Source: Dugong dugon
Lineage: Eukaryota > Chordata > Mammalia > Sirenia > Dugongidae
DNA: 64,000 nt
Reading direction: 5' to 3'
Assembly (NCBI GenBank): GCA_030035585.1
Contig: CM057476.1
Coordinates: forward strand, 17,282,501-17,346,500
Under the pieces are notes generated by a model. The model worked only from the letters and a program-made list of their open reading frames with translations. It was not told the origin of the DNA and made no database searches. The stretch's first letter is position 1. Each line of letters begins with the position of its first letter. Of this stretch, positions 25,425 through 37,204 are shown piece after piece. The translations under genes were made by a program, and so were the position numbers.

Positions 25425-26020
25425 GTCTCTTGTGGGTAGGGATATAAATGGATGCAGTCTTTTTGGAGGACATTGTGACAATACCTATGAAAAAGTTTAT
25501 GTGTATTCTTTTACCTAGCAATTCCTTTTATAGGAATTTATCCACTTATAGGATATACTCCCATAAGCACAAAGATGGGTGAACAAGGATGGTTTTGCAG
25601 CAATGTCTGTAATGACCAAAAATAAATAAATAAATTGGAAAACTCTAAATGCTCACCAGCAGGGACTAGTTAAATTATGGTATATTCACACAACTGAATA
25701 CTAAACAATTGTTAAAAAGAATGAGATAGATCTTCATATTGACATGGAAGGATGTTAACTATATATTTTTTTAAGTAAGTTTTTTATGGTAATGTCTTAC
25801 ATAGATATGAATGGAAAATTTCTAGAAGGACTCATAAAAAACATCTCTAATAGTGATTATCTCTGGAGAGTGGCACTAAGGATTAGGGATAAGTGGTAAC
25901 TTTTACCTTTCATTTTAATCCTTAAATTCTCTTTGTTTTTTTCTCTTTACTCTGAACATTTGTTGCTTTAATTATAGAAAAAAAATTAAATTTAAAAAAA
26001 GAACAAATACCTGAACTAAA
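25425..26020 (+). mobile_element. Old LINE 3' region, sense
   Basis: About 600 bp of decayed L1 3' UTR: gcaattccttttataggaat, ctgaatactaaacaattgtt, gattatctctggagagtggc, ending in an A-rich tail at about 26000. Confidence 0.65.
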
Positions 26021-26734
26021 ATCATACATACCATCTATTTTATATCTACTTATGATTGCAGATGTTATTCTTTGTCACAGTTTTGCCTCAGCTATTAATG
26101 GCTGTGTAACTAGCCAGAACTCATCCTGATTTTTGAAAAGTAAATATAAGACCCATGCCTGCCATTTTCTACTATAAGAATGAATTGTCCTAATGTCACT
26201 GCCCCTCCAAAAAAAAAAAGAAAAGTCCCAGGGGTCAAGTGGCTCATGTAACTTGTACACATATATGTGGTAGGTTAGGAACTCTAACCCTGATCATTTG
26301 ACTCTTTTTTTTCTCCATCACACCATCATTCCATCTTAGGAGCAGACGGTCCCTGTTCTGACTAACTCTCCTACTTGGAGAGCTTCACAGAGGCTCTGGA
26401 ATTCTTTATGGAGCTAGTGCTAGCCCTGTAGTCCTCCTGATTCTTTGATGGGAAAGCATTTAGAACATTATAGTTGCATATAAACTTACAAGATTATTAT
26501 TTAGTTTATGTGCAGAAATTGTTAAGTAATACTTATTCTGTTAGTCAAGTCTAAAGATCTGAGTCAGATTCCATCTCTGAAAAAAAAAAAATTTACTTTG
26601 AAAGGTGTATTAGCATCTTGAGAATAGTAGGTATATAACCCTGACTGATAAATCCCCTCCATCACCATTTCAAGCAAATGACTGGCCCACAGGCTGAACT
26701 GTGGCGATGGTGTGGCTGAAGATCAGGGCAGTGC

Positions 26735-26990
26735 CACTGTAGCTGAGCAATCTTGGCAGTACATGGCACTCCCTCTAGCCTCCACCTCCTTGTCTGCGAA
26801 ATGAGGCCGGTGATTCTTGCTTCTTAGGGCTGTTGGAGATTCAAATGAGGAAATGTATGTTGTAAACAGTGCATCCTTGGACACATGCAAAGGAGTAAAA
26901 CATTTAAAGGAGACATTATAGCTTAGTGATCAAGAACTCAGGCTCTGGAGTTGTACTTCCTGGTAGGAAGAGGCAAATTTCTGTTTCCAG
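26735..26990 (+). repeat. Two adjacent MIR fragments, sense
   Basis: 26735-26895 has MIR middle/tail text (tgtctgcgaaatgaggccgg); 26910-26990 has a MIR head (gatcaagaactcaggctctg). Confidence 0.65.
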
Positions 26991-27424
26991 AAAGATTGCT
27001 TTGAGAGGGGGCTAGTCTACAGGAGCCTTTCTGATTCCAGCTGGGCTAGATTTGTAGTCCTCGGTGAATCTCTCTGGCTTTGTTGTCTCATGAATGATTT
27101 CAAGGTAGTTATGCTAGGAGTAAGGTTGGTTGCCTGAGTTACCCAGTGCTTTGCAAGCCTAAACATATTTGAAACCCCAATAGTCAACTGCACTCAATGC
27201 AGGCAGTCAAACTGCAGCATAGGAGAGGGAGTTCTCCTTATGGGCCCTAAATTCCATTAGAAGACATTTCAAAAGACACTTAAAAACTTTGTTAAATGGT
27301 GCTCATGTAAAATTTGGTTTCAATAGTGAGTGATACAATTCTGATGTAGGAAAAACTATTTCAAAATATAAGAAGGCAATATTGTACTCCTAAGTGGGGG
27401 TTAGACAACCCAAAGTTTCCCATC

Positions 27425-27605
27425 CTGATGGTGCCACTTACTGAGATCTTGGGCAAGTTACTTTACTTCTCCGAGCCTGTTCCCTCACTAGGAAATCGGT
27501 GGTGAAAGGCCCTGCCTTGGTTGTAATGACGAGACGATGCATTTAAAACATTTAGCTCAGTTCTTGTACATAGTAAGAACTCAGAAATATTACTAATATC
27601 ATTAT
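27425..27605 (+). repeat. MIR SINE, sense
   Basis: gccacttactgagatcttgg, then gcaagttactttacttctcc and a tail with tagctcagttcttgtacata. Confidence 0.85.
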
Positions 27606-28240
27606 TAGACAAGGGTGACTGAATAACGTTGTGTTAGTAAGTGACTGAAAAGTCTAAAAAAAGCTAGTAGTGCCTAAAATTAAATTTGAAATTTGGATGG
27701 AAAAGAGATGGTTTGATATTATTTTGTTGTGTGCTTTGTTAAGTATTGTTTAAATATTAGAATTGTAAGTTAAGATTCTCATGTGATTCTCTAGTCCAGT
27801 GAGGCAACATTTGTTGAATCTTTGGAACCAAAAAAAAAAGATAGACGATTATATAGTGCTTGAAGGTAAAAAGAACTATTGAGTATGTAACCATTACGGT
27901 CAGAGCCTCATTGAATAGTTAGCCTACCATTTCAGCATGATCACCATTTCACCTCCTCCAAATGCCTTTCCTAACCATTCCAGCACACAGCGATCCCTCC
28001 CGAGAACCTATAAAGCTTACCAACCCGATGTAGCCTTAAAAAAAGCACTAAGGCAGTTACTTAATTTATCCTGTGGCCCTGCAGCACTGAGTGCTCTCCT
28101 CAGAGGGGTCTAGGTAGGCCTCAGGTGGTTGGCTGGAGTTCACATGTTAACAAAGGAGCATTCTTTCAGATGACCCTCCTACGTATTGAAAAGAAGGTGC
28201 TGGCACACTGAATGGTGTTTTGGTGTTTACTGTGTTTCGG

Positions 28241-28630
28241 CAAGATGGCTTGGTGGCAGAACAGTTAAGCGCTTGGCTGCTAACTGAAAGGTTGCCAGTT
28301 CGAACCCACCCAGCAGCTCCTCAGGAGAAAAGACCTAGCAATCTGCCCCCATAAAGATTAAACCAAAAAAAAAATCTAACTCATTGCCATCGAGTCAATT
28401 CTGACACGTAGTGCCCCTCAGGACAGAGGAGAACTGCCCCATAGAGTTCCCAAGGGGCACCTGGTGGATTTGGACGGCCGACCTTTTGGTTAGCAGTCGT
28501 AGCACTTAACCACTACGCCACCAGGGTTTCCCCATAAAGATTACAGCCTAGAAAACTCTACGGGGCAATTCTGCTCTGTCAGTTAGGGTCACTATGAGTT
28601 GAAATTGAGTCAGTGGCACCTAATAACACC
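28241..28630 (+). mobile_element. AfroSINE split by a second AfroSINE
   Basis: The outer sense copy starts caagatggcttggtggcaga, has a clear B-box-like gccagttcgaacccaccc, stops after cataaagatta at 28360, and resumes at 28544 with cagcctagaaaactctacgg, ending agtggcacctaataacacc. The interruption is an antisense AfroSINE (listed separately). Confidence 0.92.
28361..28529 (-). mobile_element. Inner AfroSINE, antisense, nested
   Basis: 169 bp, flanked by the perfect 14-bp target duplication ccccataaagatta (28347-28360 and 28530-28543), which is itself AfroSINE sequence. Starts aaccaaaaaaaaaatctaac, ends ccaccagggttt. Confidence 0.95.
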
Positions 28631-28952
28631 ATGTTTCAACACTAGAGCACAGATGGACTGGGGTGGAAAATAAGTACCTCAGCCCACACTCCCCAGAGAA
28701 TTAAAAGTTGCAAAAAGGTCCTTAAGGAATGAGTGGCAAAAATATTAACAGATATGAACAGGGAATTTCAAATAGGGAACATTTAAAATGGAAACGATAA
28801 ATGTAGACAGAAGTGCTTTGCCTGGGACCAGCTAAGAAATGGGTGGGGAAAATAAAGGAATTTCAAGGCGGTAGGCATAACTGTCTTATTCTTTCATATA
28901 AAATACTGAGGCTCTCTCTCAGTTTGGTAGATATTTGCTATGTGCTTCTGCA

Positions 28953-29160
28953 AGGAGCCCTGGTTGTGCAGTGGTTAAGCACTTGGCTGCAAACAAAAAG
29001 GTCAGCGGTTTGAGCCCGCCAGCTGCTGTGTGGGAGAAAGATGTGGTGGTCTGCTTCTGTAAAGATTATAGCCTTGGAAACCCTATAGGGCAGTGCTACT
29101 TTCTATGCCTTATAGGGTCACTGTGAGTCGGAATCAACTCAACGGCAACAGATTTGGTCT
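28953..29160 (+). mobile_element. AfroSINE, sense, near full length
   Basis: aggagccctggttgtgcagt to gtcggaatcaactcaacggc and a short T/G-rich end. Lies about 250 bp before the first visible BICDL1 exon. Confidence 0.94.
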
Positions 29161-29413
29161 ACCTGTACTACGTGCAAAGTGATAATGAAGATAGTTAACA
29201 TTTGAGACCTTACTATTTCCTGGGCCTATTTCTTCTGATCAGTGAAGTGGTCTCGAACCTAGACAGAACCAGAGTATGGTAGAGGTGGGGGTGGGGACTT
29301 GTCTCATTTTGGCATAGAGAATATGTGGACCGGGGGTGGGAAACCAGCATCTCATTCAGTACTCGTTCTAGTGCACAACCTCTGAATTAACGCAAGGTCT
29401 CCTCTATTCACAG

Positions 29414-29530
29414 GCATCAGAAGTTGAGAGACAACTCTCCATGCAAGTCCACGCCCTCAGAGAAGACTTCCGAGAGAAAAACTCTTCAACCAACCAGCAC
29501 ATCATCCGGCTTGAGAGCCTGCAGGCTGAG
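29414..29530 (+). CDS. BICDL1: BICDL1 coding exon a (visible residues 1-39)
   Basis: 117 nt, 39 codons, phase 0 at both ends. The acceptor is ctctattcacag before GCA TCA GAA; the donor is GAG followed by gtgaat. It starts with ASEVERQLSM and ends with RLESLQAE. The Leu/Glu/Arg-rich pattern is that of the N-terminal coiled coil, the part of BICD-family adaptors that lies along dynein-dynactin. It is the first exon visible here, so the preceding exon must end in phase 0 left of base 1. An AfroSINE ends about 250 bp upstream and does not disturb the splice site. Confidence 0.95.
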
Positions 29531-29914
29531 GTGAATCTCCCATGTGGCAGTGCTTGGGGATGAAAGTGCGTTTCTCCTTGGAGGCGCTGTACTGGATCTT
29601 TTGGATAAGGGGCCCTCTGAACTGGGAACAAAAGCCTGCTCTATAGAGTAGTGACTGAAATCTCTGAAGAGAGATCTGTGAGAAGCTAAATGGGGAACAT
29701 GTGATCCATGTTCCTCTGAGTGGCCTGTTGTCTGGAAAAGTAAAGTTGCTGAGGGATTGCTTACAGTTCCTGCTGAGTGTGCTGAAATCATGAATGACCT
29801 ACATTTCACTGACTATGTTGACCCCTCCAAATCCTTGCCAATCCCAAATAGAAGTTGGGAAAGGAAATCCTTCCTTTCTCCATTCCATTCAGGCCCTGTT
29901 TAGCCCACTTTAAC

Positions 29915-30070
29915 ATGGGATTGCCATGAGTCAGAATCGACTTGACAGCAACTGGTTTGGGTTTTTATTATTCTCACCTGAAAAATGAGGGTCATAGAAG
30001 TACCTGCCTCATAGGGTTGTTGTGAGGGCTTGATGAGTTAATATGTGGAAAGCACATTATTTGGTGCCTC
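29915..30070 (+). repeat. AfroSINE tail fragment joined to a MIR
   Basis: 29915-29963 is only the AfroSINE end (gagtcagaatcgacttgaca and a T-rich tail), a 5'-truncated copy. 29964-30070 is a sense MIR remnant (cctgcctcatagggttgttg). Confidence 0.8.
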
Positions 30071-32485
30071 TTAGAGACCAGAACATGGCAGCCAGGGTCT
30101 AGGCCCTGAGTGGACCCGAGGGAAGGAAAGAGAAAGTAGCGCACAGGGAACAATAACAGTGAGAATCCCTTTGTGGGAGGTGAGAAGAGAGGGAGGGTCA
30201 TGTCACCAGCCCAAACGGGCTCTTCCCTTGGGAGGCTTCTACCTAATCTGCTCCTCAGAACCCCTGAGCTAAGTGTTTCAACAGCAACCCTTTGGCCAAG
30301 TAGCACTTTGAAGGATGGTTTAGGTCTAGACTGAATGAGCACCTTCCACTGTGCTATAACCAGGCCCTGGAGTTGCCCAGACTGGCTGCTCCTCTGCTTT
30401 GTAAATTGCTTGAAGATTTTTTTCCTAAAATCTGTCAATATCTTCTCTTTTTTCCTGCCTCCCATCCCCTTCCTTCCTCCCTTCCCTTCGAATTCCTACG
30501 GGTATTGAGCAGCAGGTACTTGAAGTAAGTAGAGTTTGCTCCAGTGGAGTTTGGCATGCTTATCTGTGACCATTTGTGTGCATGACTTGCCGTTCCACTG
30601 CCTCTGCCAAGCTCTGGCTCCTTTGAGTTACCAGTCTTCCTCTTTCCCCTCCTCCCCACTTCTAGACCCTCGTGGCTTGGAGGCATTCTCAGGAATGCTT
30701 ATTGCCAGATTTGGTCACAAGTTTCAGGGTGTGTAAGGTGGGGTGAAGGAGTTGGCAGCCTAATGCCAATTCTTTGCTTCATCCCAGTGTCACTGCTGCT
30801 TTTAAAAGCCAGCTATGAGACTATTCATTTCAGATAAGTTACTTCATGTAGCTCTGAACTTCTCAGCTATTTTAAGGGGTTGGAGTTGTGTGTCAGACTC
30901 GCATTACCTCATTACTTCACTGAGTGGAACTTGGGAAACAAAGAGTATCCAGGGGAAGAAAAATGTAAAGGTCAGAGGGTATTTAAGTGAAAATCAGCTA
31001 GAGTAAGAATTCCCTTCACGTGAATAACTTTGCTTCAGTATAGGGAATAGTGGGCCCATTCACAAAAGGCACTTGCTCCTTTTGGTCCCTTACCCAGGTA
31101 CACGCTTGAGAGACAGTATTTCTTTGTCTGGCCAGATACCTGATCTCTCCGAACAAAGGCCACATATTCATTTCCCTAGGACAGCATCCTGTCTGATTGA
31201 TTGGTGGCCAGGGAAGATCTGTGCCCTGTGAACACAATTCTAATGCATGTGAGAACAGCCAAAATGCAGAGGGAATGGTGGACAGAGCTCAGAAGACCTG
31301 GGACAAGCTAGACATTCATTTCAGAGTCTCCCCTGGAAAAGTTCTGAGGTTGGTCTCCAGAACTTAACCAAGTCAAGGCCTTAAAAAATTGTGATCCAAG
31401 CTAGATTAGAGAGCCTGGAGAGCATCTCAGCCATGTTAGGAAAATATTTACAAACAGAAGCTGGTTGAGAAATCATTCCAGCAGGCAAATGATAATGGCA
31501 GGAGCCAGGGGACCTGCAGGACTCCAGACATTCCCCCAATGCCAGTAGGAATCAGAAGTCAGACACCTGTCCAGAAAGCATAGCAGACCTGTGAAGGCTC
31601 TCTGTAGCGCAAACAGTGAGCAGGGCAGTGTTCTTTGGGCAAAGCCTTGGGAGGGACTGGCTGAGCGCCTCACCCTGCAAACCTCGGAAGGCTGGAGAAG
31701 GCTTGGCATCTCTTTCCTCTTTCCCTCTGTTTTCTTGCTGACACTGAAGAGTCTGGACAGACCTTCCTAAAAGATTTACCTATCCTGAAGCTGGCTAGGT
31801 ACTCAGTGCACCATCCTGTTTAGTAAAGGGAGAGAATTTGCCTCTATTCACAAAGTACTTGATCAGGCAACAGACACTTTAAGTGAAATCAGTTATTCGC
31901 TCTGTCACCCCAGGACACAGGCTCCTACAGGCACTGCTTTGTTGTCCGCACCCTCCTAGCTCCTTCATTGACCCGGGGCACCATGGCTGAGCTGTCACCT
32001 CCAGAGCCAGACAGGCCAGCAGTGTGAAAGGAGAGAAGGGAGCCCTAGAGTATAAAATACAGTGGCTCCAGAGGGTTTCTTGGGTGTTTTCTTGTGCTTC
32101 TGACCAGAGAAGGAAGAGTAGTAAGCGGGTTAGGTTCCACTCCCGCCACACACACAAATGGAGGGCTTGGGGTAAAGCTAAGGACAGGCAAGGTGGGGCT
32201 TATCTGTCTTATCTCTGGAATTTCCAGAGCCCTAACCTTCCCTTCCTCTGCCTGGCATCGAACATTCCAGCTTCCCGAAAGCTAACTCCCACCTCTTCCC
32301 AGACAGGTTTCTAGAGGGGAGGAGCTTTCTCTTCAGCATAGGATTGCACAGCTCTTTTCTCTGAGAGGGGCCACAGAGCTTCTGGACAGCACACACACCT
32401 TTGTGTTTTGGGGCTAGTCCCTCCCTTCCTGCTCATCAGCCCAGGTGTAACCCCACACTATCCCTGTGGCTCTCCACCCTTTCAG
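30071..32485. other. BICDL1 intron, no gene seen
   Basis: Mostly unique, moderately GC sequence. A C/T-rich low-complexity patch lies at 30440-30490. No clear repeats. Confidence 0.55.
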
Positions 32486-32632
32486 ATCAAGATGCTGTCA
32501 GATCGGAAACGGGAGCTAGAGCATCGTCTCAGCGCCACCTTGGAGGAGAATGACCTGCTCCAAGGGACTGTGGAGGAGCTGCAGGACCGGGTGCTGATCC
32601 TGGAGAGGCAGAGCCATGACAAAGACCTACAG
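32486..32632 (+). CDS. BICDL1: BICDL1 coding exon b (visible residues 40-88)
   Basis: 147 nt, 49 codons, phase 0 at both ends. The acceptor is a pyrimidine-rich ccaccctttcag before ATC AAG ATG; the donor is CAG followed by gtacgg. It runs from IKMLSDRKRELE to RQSHDKDLQ. It continues the heptad-rich coiled coil with no prolines or glycines except one Gly near the middle. An in-frame ATG sits at codon 3, but the intact upstream splice site and family sequence show it is internal, not a start. Confidence 0.96.
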
Positions 32633-33834
32633 GTACGGGGCAGAGAAGGGGCCTGCATAAAAGGAGTTCTGCTGCTTAGCCAGAGTTGAAGGGCTGGGAG
32701 GCCAGCACCACCCCTTGGGTAGGGAGTGGGTGATGCTGAGGTCCCCAGTGGCCCTGTTATAACTCCCTGTGGGCACTCACTCCTGGCTGTGCTGGGGACA
32801 AGTGCATCTCTACCCACAGGTCATCCCTCCAATTTGTTCTGAGCCACTGGCCTCTGGAGCAGTTTCACAGAGTTCTTTCTGGGCGATTAACATGGCTGGG
32901 ACACTGGGAGTGTCATTCTGGCCTCCTAGTGTTTGTGGAATCTGGCAGAGGGTCTCGGAGGGAGCCTTCAACTGTCTCTGCTCGGCTCACAATGCTCTCT
33001 GTCGCTGGTCGCCTGGGCGGGTGGATTTAGTTGACTGGCACAGAACAGAACCAAGAAACTGCCCACTGATCACAGCAAGCCACATAGCCTGCTTCTGGTA
33101 GTTGCCAAAAAAAGCACAGGCTGACTGCTTTGTGAGCCTAATTAGCCTCTCTTTTTTCTTCCTAAAGGAAATTGCCTTAGACCATTATTTGTACTTATTT
33201 GAGAACTGCCACCAGGCCTCCACTGAATCTCCAAGCTTACACTTGACAAGAAACAACCCACCAAAACAAAAAGATAAAAACACTCTCAGCTCCCCCCCCA
33301 AGACATAGAGTGTAGCATATGCAACCAAGAAAGCTCTGTTGGGCCAGCCTAGGAGCATCTGAGGCCAGCGGCCAGCAGTGCATCACTTCCCTTTGGGCAC
33401 GCGCTGAGAATGCTGGGGAGGGGACTAGATTGGAACAGCGTCGTTAATGCAGAGGCGCGGAGGCGATGGCAGGGTGTACCAGGTGGGTCCCTGCCCAAAG
33501 ACCAGGCCACAGAAGGTTCCCGCTGAGCGCAAATGTAGGCTGTTCAGGAAAGCTGGAGGTGGGGGGTGTTGGGGGTGGGGGATAAGGAAAGAGCACCTCA
33601 GGCTAAGATCACTTTTCATGGATGCCATCAACTAAGCTGCCATCTAAGTGATTAACCTCTTTAAGGGCAAATTGTCAGCTCTTCTCCCCTCCCCGCCCCC
33701 ACCCCAGTGCTTTTTGTACTTTCAGCTTGGAACTTGCCATATAGTAGGACCTCGGAAAATTTTGAATAGAAAATGGTACTGACTAAAGCTTCACAGCAGT
33801 TTTCCCAATGGGAAAAGTTCTTTCATTTTTCTTT
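32633..33834. other. BICDL1 intron, no gene seen
   Basis: Unique sequence with short C-runs (33290-33300) and a G/T-rich patch at 33555-33582. Confidence 0.5.
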
Positions 33835-34120
33835 TTCAGTATTTTTTTAATTGTGATAAAGTATATGGAACAGTTGCCATTTCAGTCATTTTTACGTGCA
33901 CAATTCAGTGACAATTACATTCGTCATGTTGTGCAGCCATCACCACTATCCATTTCCAATGCTCTTCATCACCCTTAAGAGAAACTCGTTGTCCCTTACG
34001 CAATAATTTCCCTCTCCCCCTCCCACCTGCCTCTGGTAACCTCTAACAAACCTTGGTGTCTGTATTTACCCATTCTAGATTACTTCGTGTAAGTGGAATC
34101 ATAAAGTAGTTTCCTAACCA
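33835..34120 (-). mobile_element. Old L1 3' fragment, antisense
   Basis: ttgtgataaagtatatggaa, tgtgcagccatcaccactat and gtgtaagtggaatcataaag are landmarks of reversed L1M ends. Confidence 0.7.
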
Positions 34121-34262
34121 TTTGTAATTCTTTTCATTCTGTTCATGTGAAACCCTCCTTAAGCTGCTACCAATTACCAGTGTCCTCTAGAAAGCCCTTC
34201 CTGTTGTTGAAATGGCCTGAAATGATAACAGAAATAAAAATTTCAGCTCACTCAAGTAATAA

Positions 34263-34466
34263 TTAAACCAAACCTATTGCTGTCAATTCTAACTCATGGT
34301 GACCTTATGTGTATAGAGTAGAACTGCACTGCATAGGGTTTTCAGGGATGTGACCTTTCAGAAGCAGATTGCCAGGACTTGTTTCCAGGGTTCCTCTGAG
34401 TGGGTCTAAACTGCCAACCTTTCAGTTAGTAGTTGGCAGTTACCCGTTTGCGCCACCCAGGGACTG
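34263..34466 (-). mobile_element. AfroSINE, antisense, diverged
   Basis: Starts ttaaaccaaacctattgctg, ends cgccacccagggactg. Target duplications ctcaagtaataa (34251-34262) and ctcgagtagtaa (34467-34478) differ at two positions, so it is older than most copies here. Confidence 0.9.
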
Positions 34467-34478
34467 CTCGAGTAGTAA

Positions 34479-36923
34479 CTGAATGGCCCTAAATCAGACT
34501 TGTAAAGTGTAGAACTAGTGGCCTTAGAATGTGTAGAATCCTCTGGTTTTAAACCCCTTTCCTCAGACAAGAGGTAAGTGGAAGACTGAGCAGGCAAGGC
34601 AACAGGCCTGCCTCCCCTGCCACAACCAGGGTCATTCCCCTTTTATCTATTTCGCTGAACAGTTTGGAGTTCTGCACAAGACTTAGTTTCAGAAAACAGT
34701 TCTGCTGTCAGAAAGATTTTTTAAACTACTAATCAAATCCAACTCTGATTTTTTTTCACTCCAAGAATAGGGTTAAAAATTATTTATGGAACACCCAGTA
34801 TATATTAAGTGTTTTGCTAAACACTTAATTCCTAGTAAAGAAAACAGCCTCTGTCCCTCTAAGGGCCACTTAACAGTGCCCTAGTCCAGCTAGGCATCTT
34901 AACAGTGTGTACAGGAACCAGCCCTGGCAAGGGGACAGATCTCATCAGCCGAGAACACAGGCCCTACTCACTGTGGGGCGACCCAGGAAGCAGGTAACCT
35001 GGAGTCCAGACCTAGCTCCAACTCAGTTCCCTCAAAGGTAAAATGAGGAAAGTGCCCCCCACTTCTGCCGACTGTAGGAGCGTGAGTATTATGTTCTTAA
35101 GCTTAACATACTCAAACACAAGGCATTTGGTGTCATCCTTGTTTGTGTGTATAAATGTATTTAGTGTCATCTTTTTTCATAAAGGATATTTCTTATTTTT
35201 TTAGGGAGTTCTTATACTTAATATAGTCTCCTCTGGTTTGGTTTTCTGCATATGTCTGTGCACTTGGTAAATCAGTTACTGACCACGAGTGTAGACCTCG
35301 CCCGCTCTTTTCTTCTCTTGCTGTTATGATTAATTAAGCACCTTTGCATGTGCATGAGTAATTGAACTAATTTTGTCCAGTGCATAAGAACTTGTACTTG
35401 TCTGAGCTGAACTTCTCCTGCTGAGATGTATGTGGAGTTGTCTGGAAAATAATTTGTAAAGCATTTTGCTAATTTAATACGCTGTTTTATAAGTGTGCCA
35501 AATGCTTCCCAGGAATGTCTTTTTAAACCCTGATTTCTTCTGTCTGAATTTCCTCAGAACTGGGGCTGGAAGAGTTCCCACTGGACCAGCAGGTATTGCT
35601 GATCCATGAAAACCATACAGAGCAGGCTTGCCCACACCTTTTCACTCTCCAAGCAGCCAGGCTCCAAGCCCTTGCTAGTTAGGGCTCATCCAGCTCACCA
35701 GGGCCATTAGTCAACTGTGTCCTGATACTTACTGCCAAAGGTGAGGCTTCCAGGGTGCCTAAAGGATTGGCTAAAGGCCCCGCCAGGCAGCTTGCTCCAT
35801 TTATGAGAACTGCAGCGCTCTGAGGAGCTACCAGCTGCCCCACGGTCTCTGCATCTCTGCAGGTGCCCCAAAGCCCACTTGGCTAAGAGTCCAAAAAAGA
35901 CCAATGCAGTGTCCACACTCCTGTTAATAGAACAAGAGTGGTCTCAGAAATACTATGAAAGATAAACTGGCTGAATTTAAATCTGAGGAGGTCTCCCCCT
36001 GCAATCCAGTTTTCTAATATCTTTTAAAAGGGGTTGGACAGTCCACAAATACAAGGTTGGAAAGTAGTACTCGTGTGCAGGTGTAGTGTGTGGTTGTAGC
36101 ATAGTGGTTGGCAGACTGAGATTTCCACAGTTAAGGTCTGTATCTTAAAAGCAGGTGGAATGATGGGTGCACAAATAGTGTGGCATCCAGCAGCCATGCT
36201 GAGTCCCCCCCTTATATTCAGTACTGATAGCCTCATGAGGAGTGCCCTGTTGTCAGTGCCACACTGAAGGGGCCATAGAGAATGCAGAGAGGGTGAAGCA
36301 GAGACAGTGATAGGGGAGCAGACCTGGCTGTAGGTCGTGATCCCTAGGCTGTTGTCTCCTTTCCACCACTGGTGTCACCCCCTTGTCTGAACCTCAGTTT
36401 TTTCATCAGGAGTGCGAGACAGTTGAACTAGTTCATCTCTATTGCCCTGCCAGCTCTAGAATGTCGGATTGTGAGAAAACCCCTAAGATTATTTAAAAAT
36501 CAAGAAAGACAGTCCATGGGAAAAGTCTGAAGAGTATATAGTATATGTAATATTCAACTTGCAGGATGGAAGCTATTTGAAAAGGAATATCTCTTTGTAA
36601 TTAGTTCTCCTTAGTCTTCAGAGAGGACTGAGAAAGAACAAGTAGCTTAATGTGCAGAATGAAGGACTTGGGTTAGACAAGGTGAAAACATGAGAGTTAG
36701 AACTGAAGCTGTGGAACTTCCCCTTCAGAGATCTTTACGACAGGTTAACATCTCCTCTGTCTGTGATGAATAAAGTGGGTGGAGAAGTGGAAAGAGGACT
36801 GGGCCAGGAGTCATGAGTCCAGCTCTGCTTCACAATGGTTTGGGGAAAGCTACTTTTTATTTGTGGCTCAACTACCTGATCTGGGAAGTGCGGGAGAGTG
36901 ACCAGATGATGCCTAAGGCCACT
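34479..36923. other. BICDL1 intron with MIR-like remnants
   Basis: No gene seen. MIR-like text at about 36355-36470 (ctgaacctcagttttttcat) and 36790-36920. The rest is unrecognised. Confidence 0.5.
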
Positions 36924-37098
36924 CCCAGCCTGGGCCTTCTCTTTACACTGTGAGGTATGATACAGCTCCCAGCCTGGGCCTCATCTTTACACTGTGAGAT
37001 ATAACACAGCTCCCAATCTGGGCCTTAATCTTTACAATGTGAGGTATAACACAGCTCCTAGCCTAGGCCTCATCTTTACCCTGTGAGGTATGACACAG
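36924..37098 (+). repeat. Minisatellite, four copies of a 44-45 bp unit
   Basis: Units start at 36924, 36968, 37012 and 37057; each reads like cccagcctgggcctcatctt then tacactgtgaggtatgacac and agct. Units 1 and 2 are 44 bp, unit 3 is 45 bp, unit 4 is partial (42 bp). The first unit adjoins a MIR-like remnant. Confidence 0.95.
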
Positions 37099-37204
37099 AA
37101 AGTGAGAGAAACTGATCTCCCCCTGGTTTCAGAAACTCTTGGTGTTATCATCCCGGTATTGTTCCAAACCCCAGCCCCAGCTCCTTCCTAAACTACCCTT
37201 TTAC

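Noticed and set aside
1-29413. Search for an upstream BICDL1 coiled-coil exon
   Set aside because: No stretch with matching Glu/Leu/Arg-rich coding text and splice sites was seen, so the preceding exon is placed left of the window.
29992-30465. A 157-codon minus-strand frame in the BICDL1 intron
   Set aside because: It starts in C/T-rich low-complexity DNA and ends in a MIR; no recognisable domain.
36924-37098. Regular direct repeats that might suggest a CRISPR-like array
   Set aside because: Units are contiguous without spacers and the genome is mammalian; it is a minisatellite.
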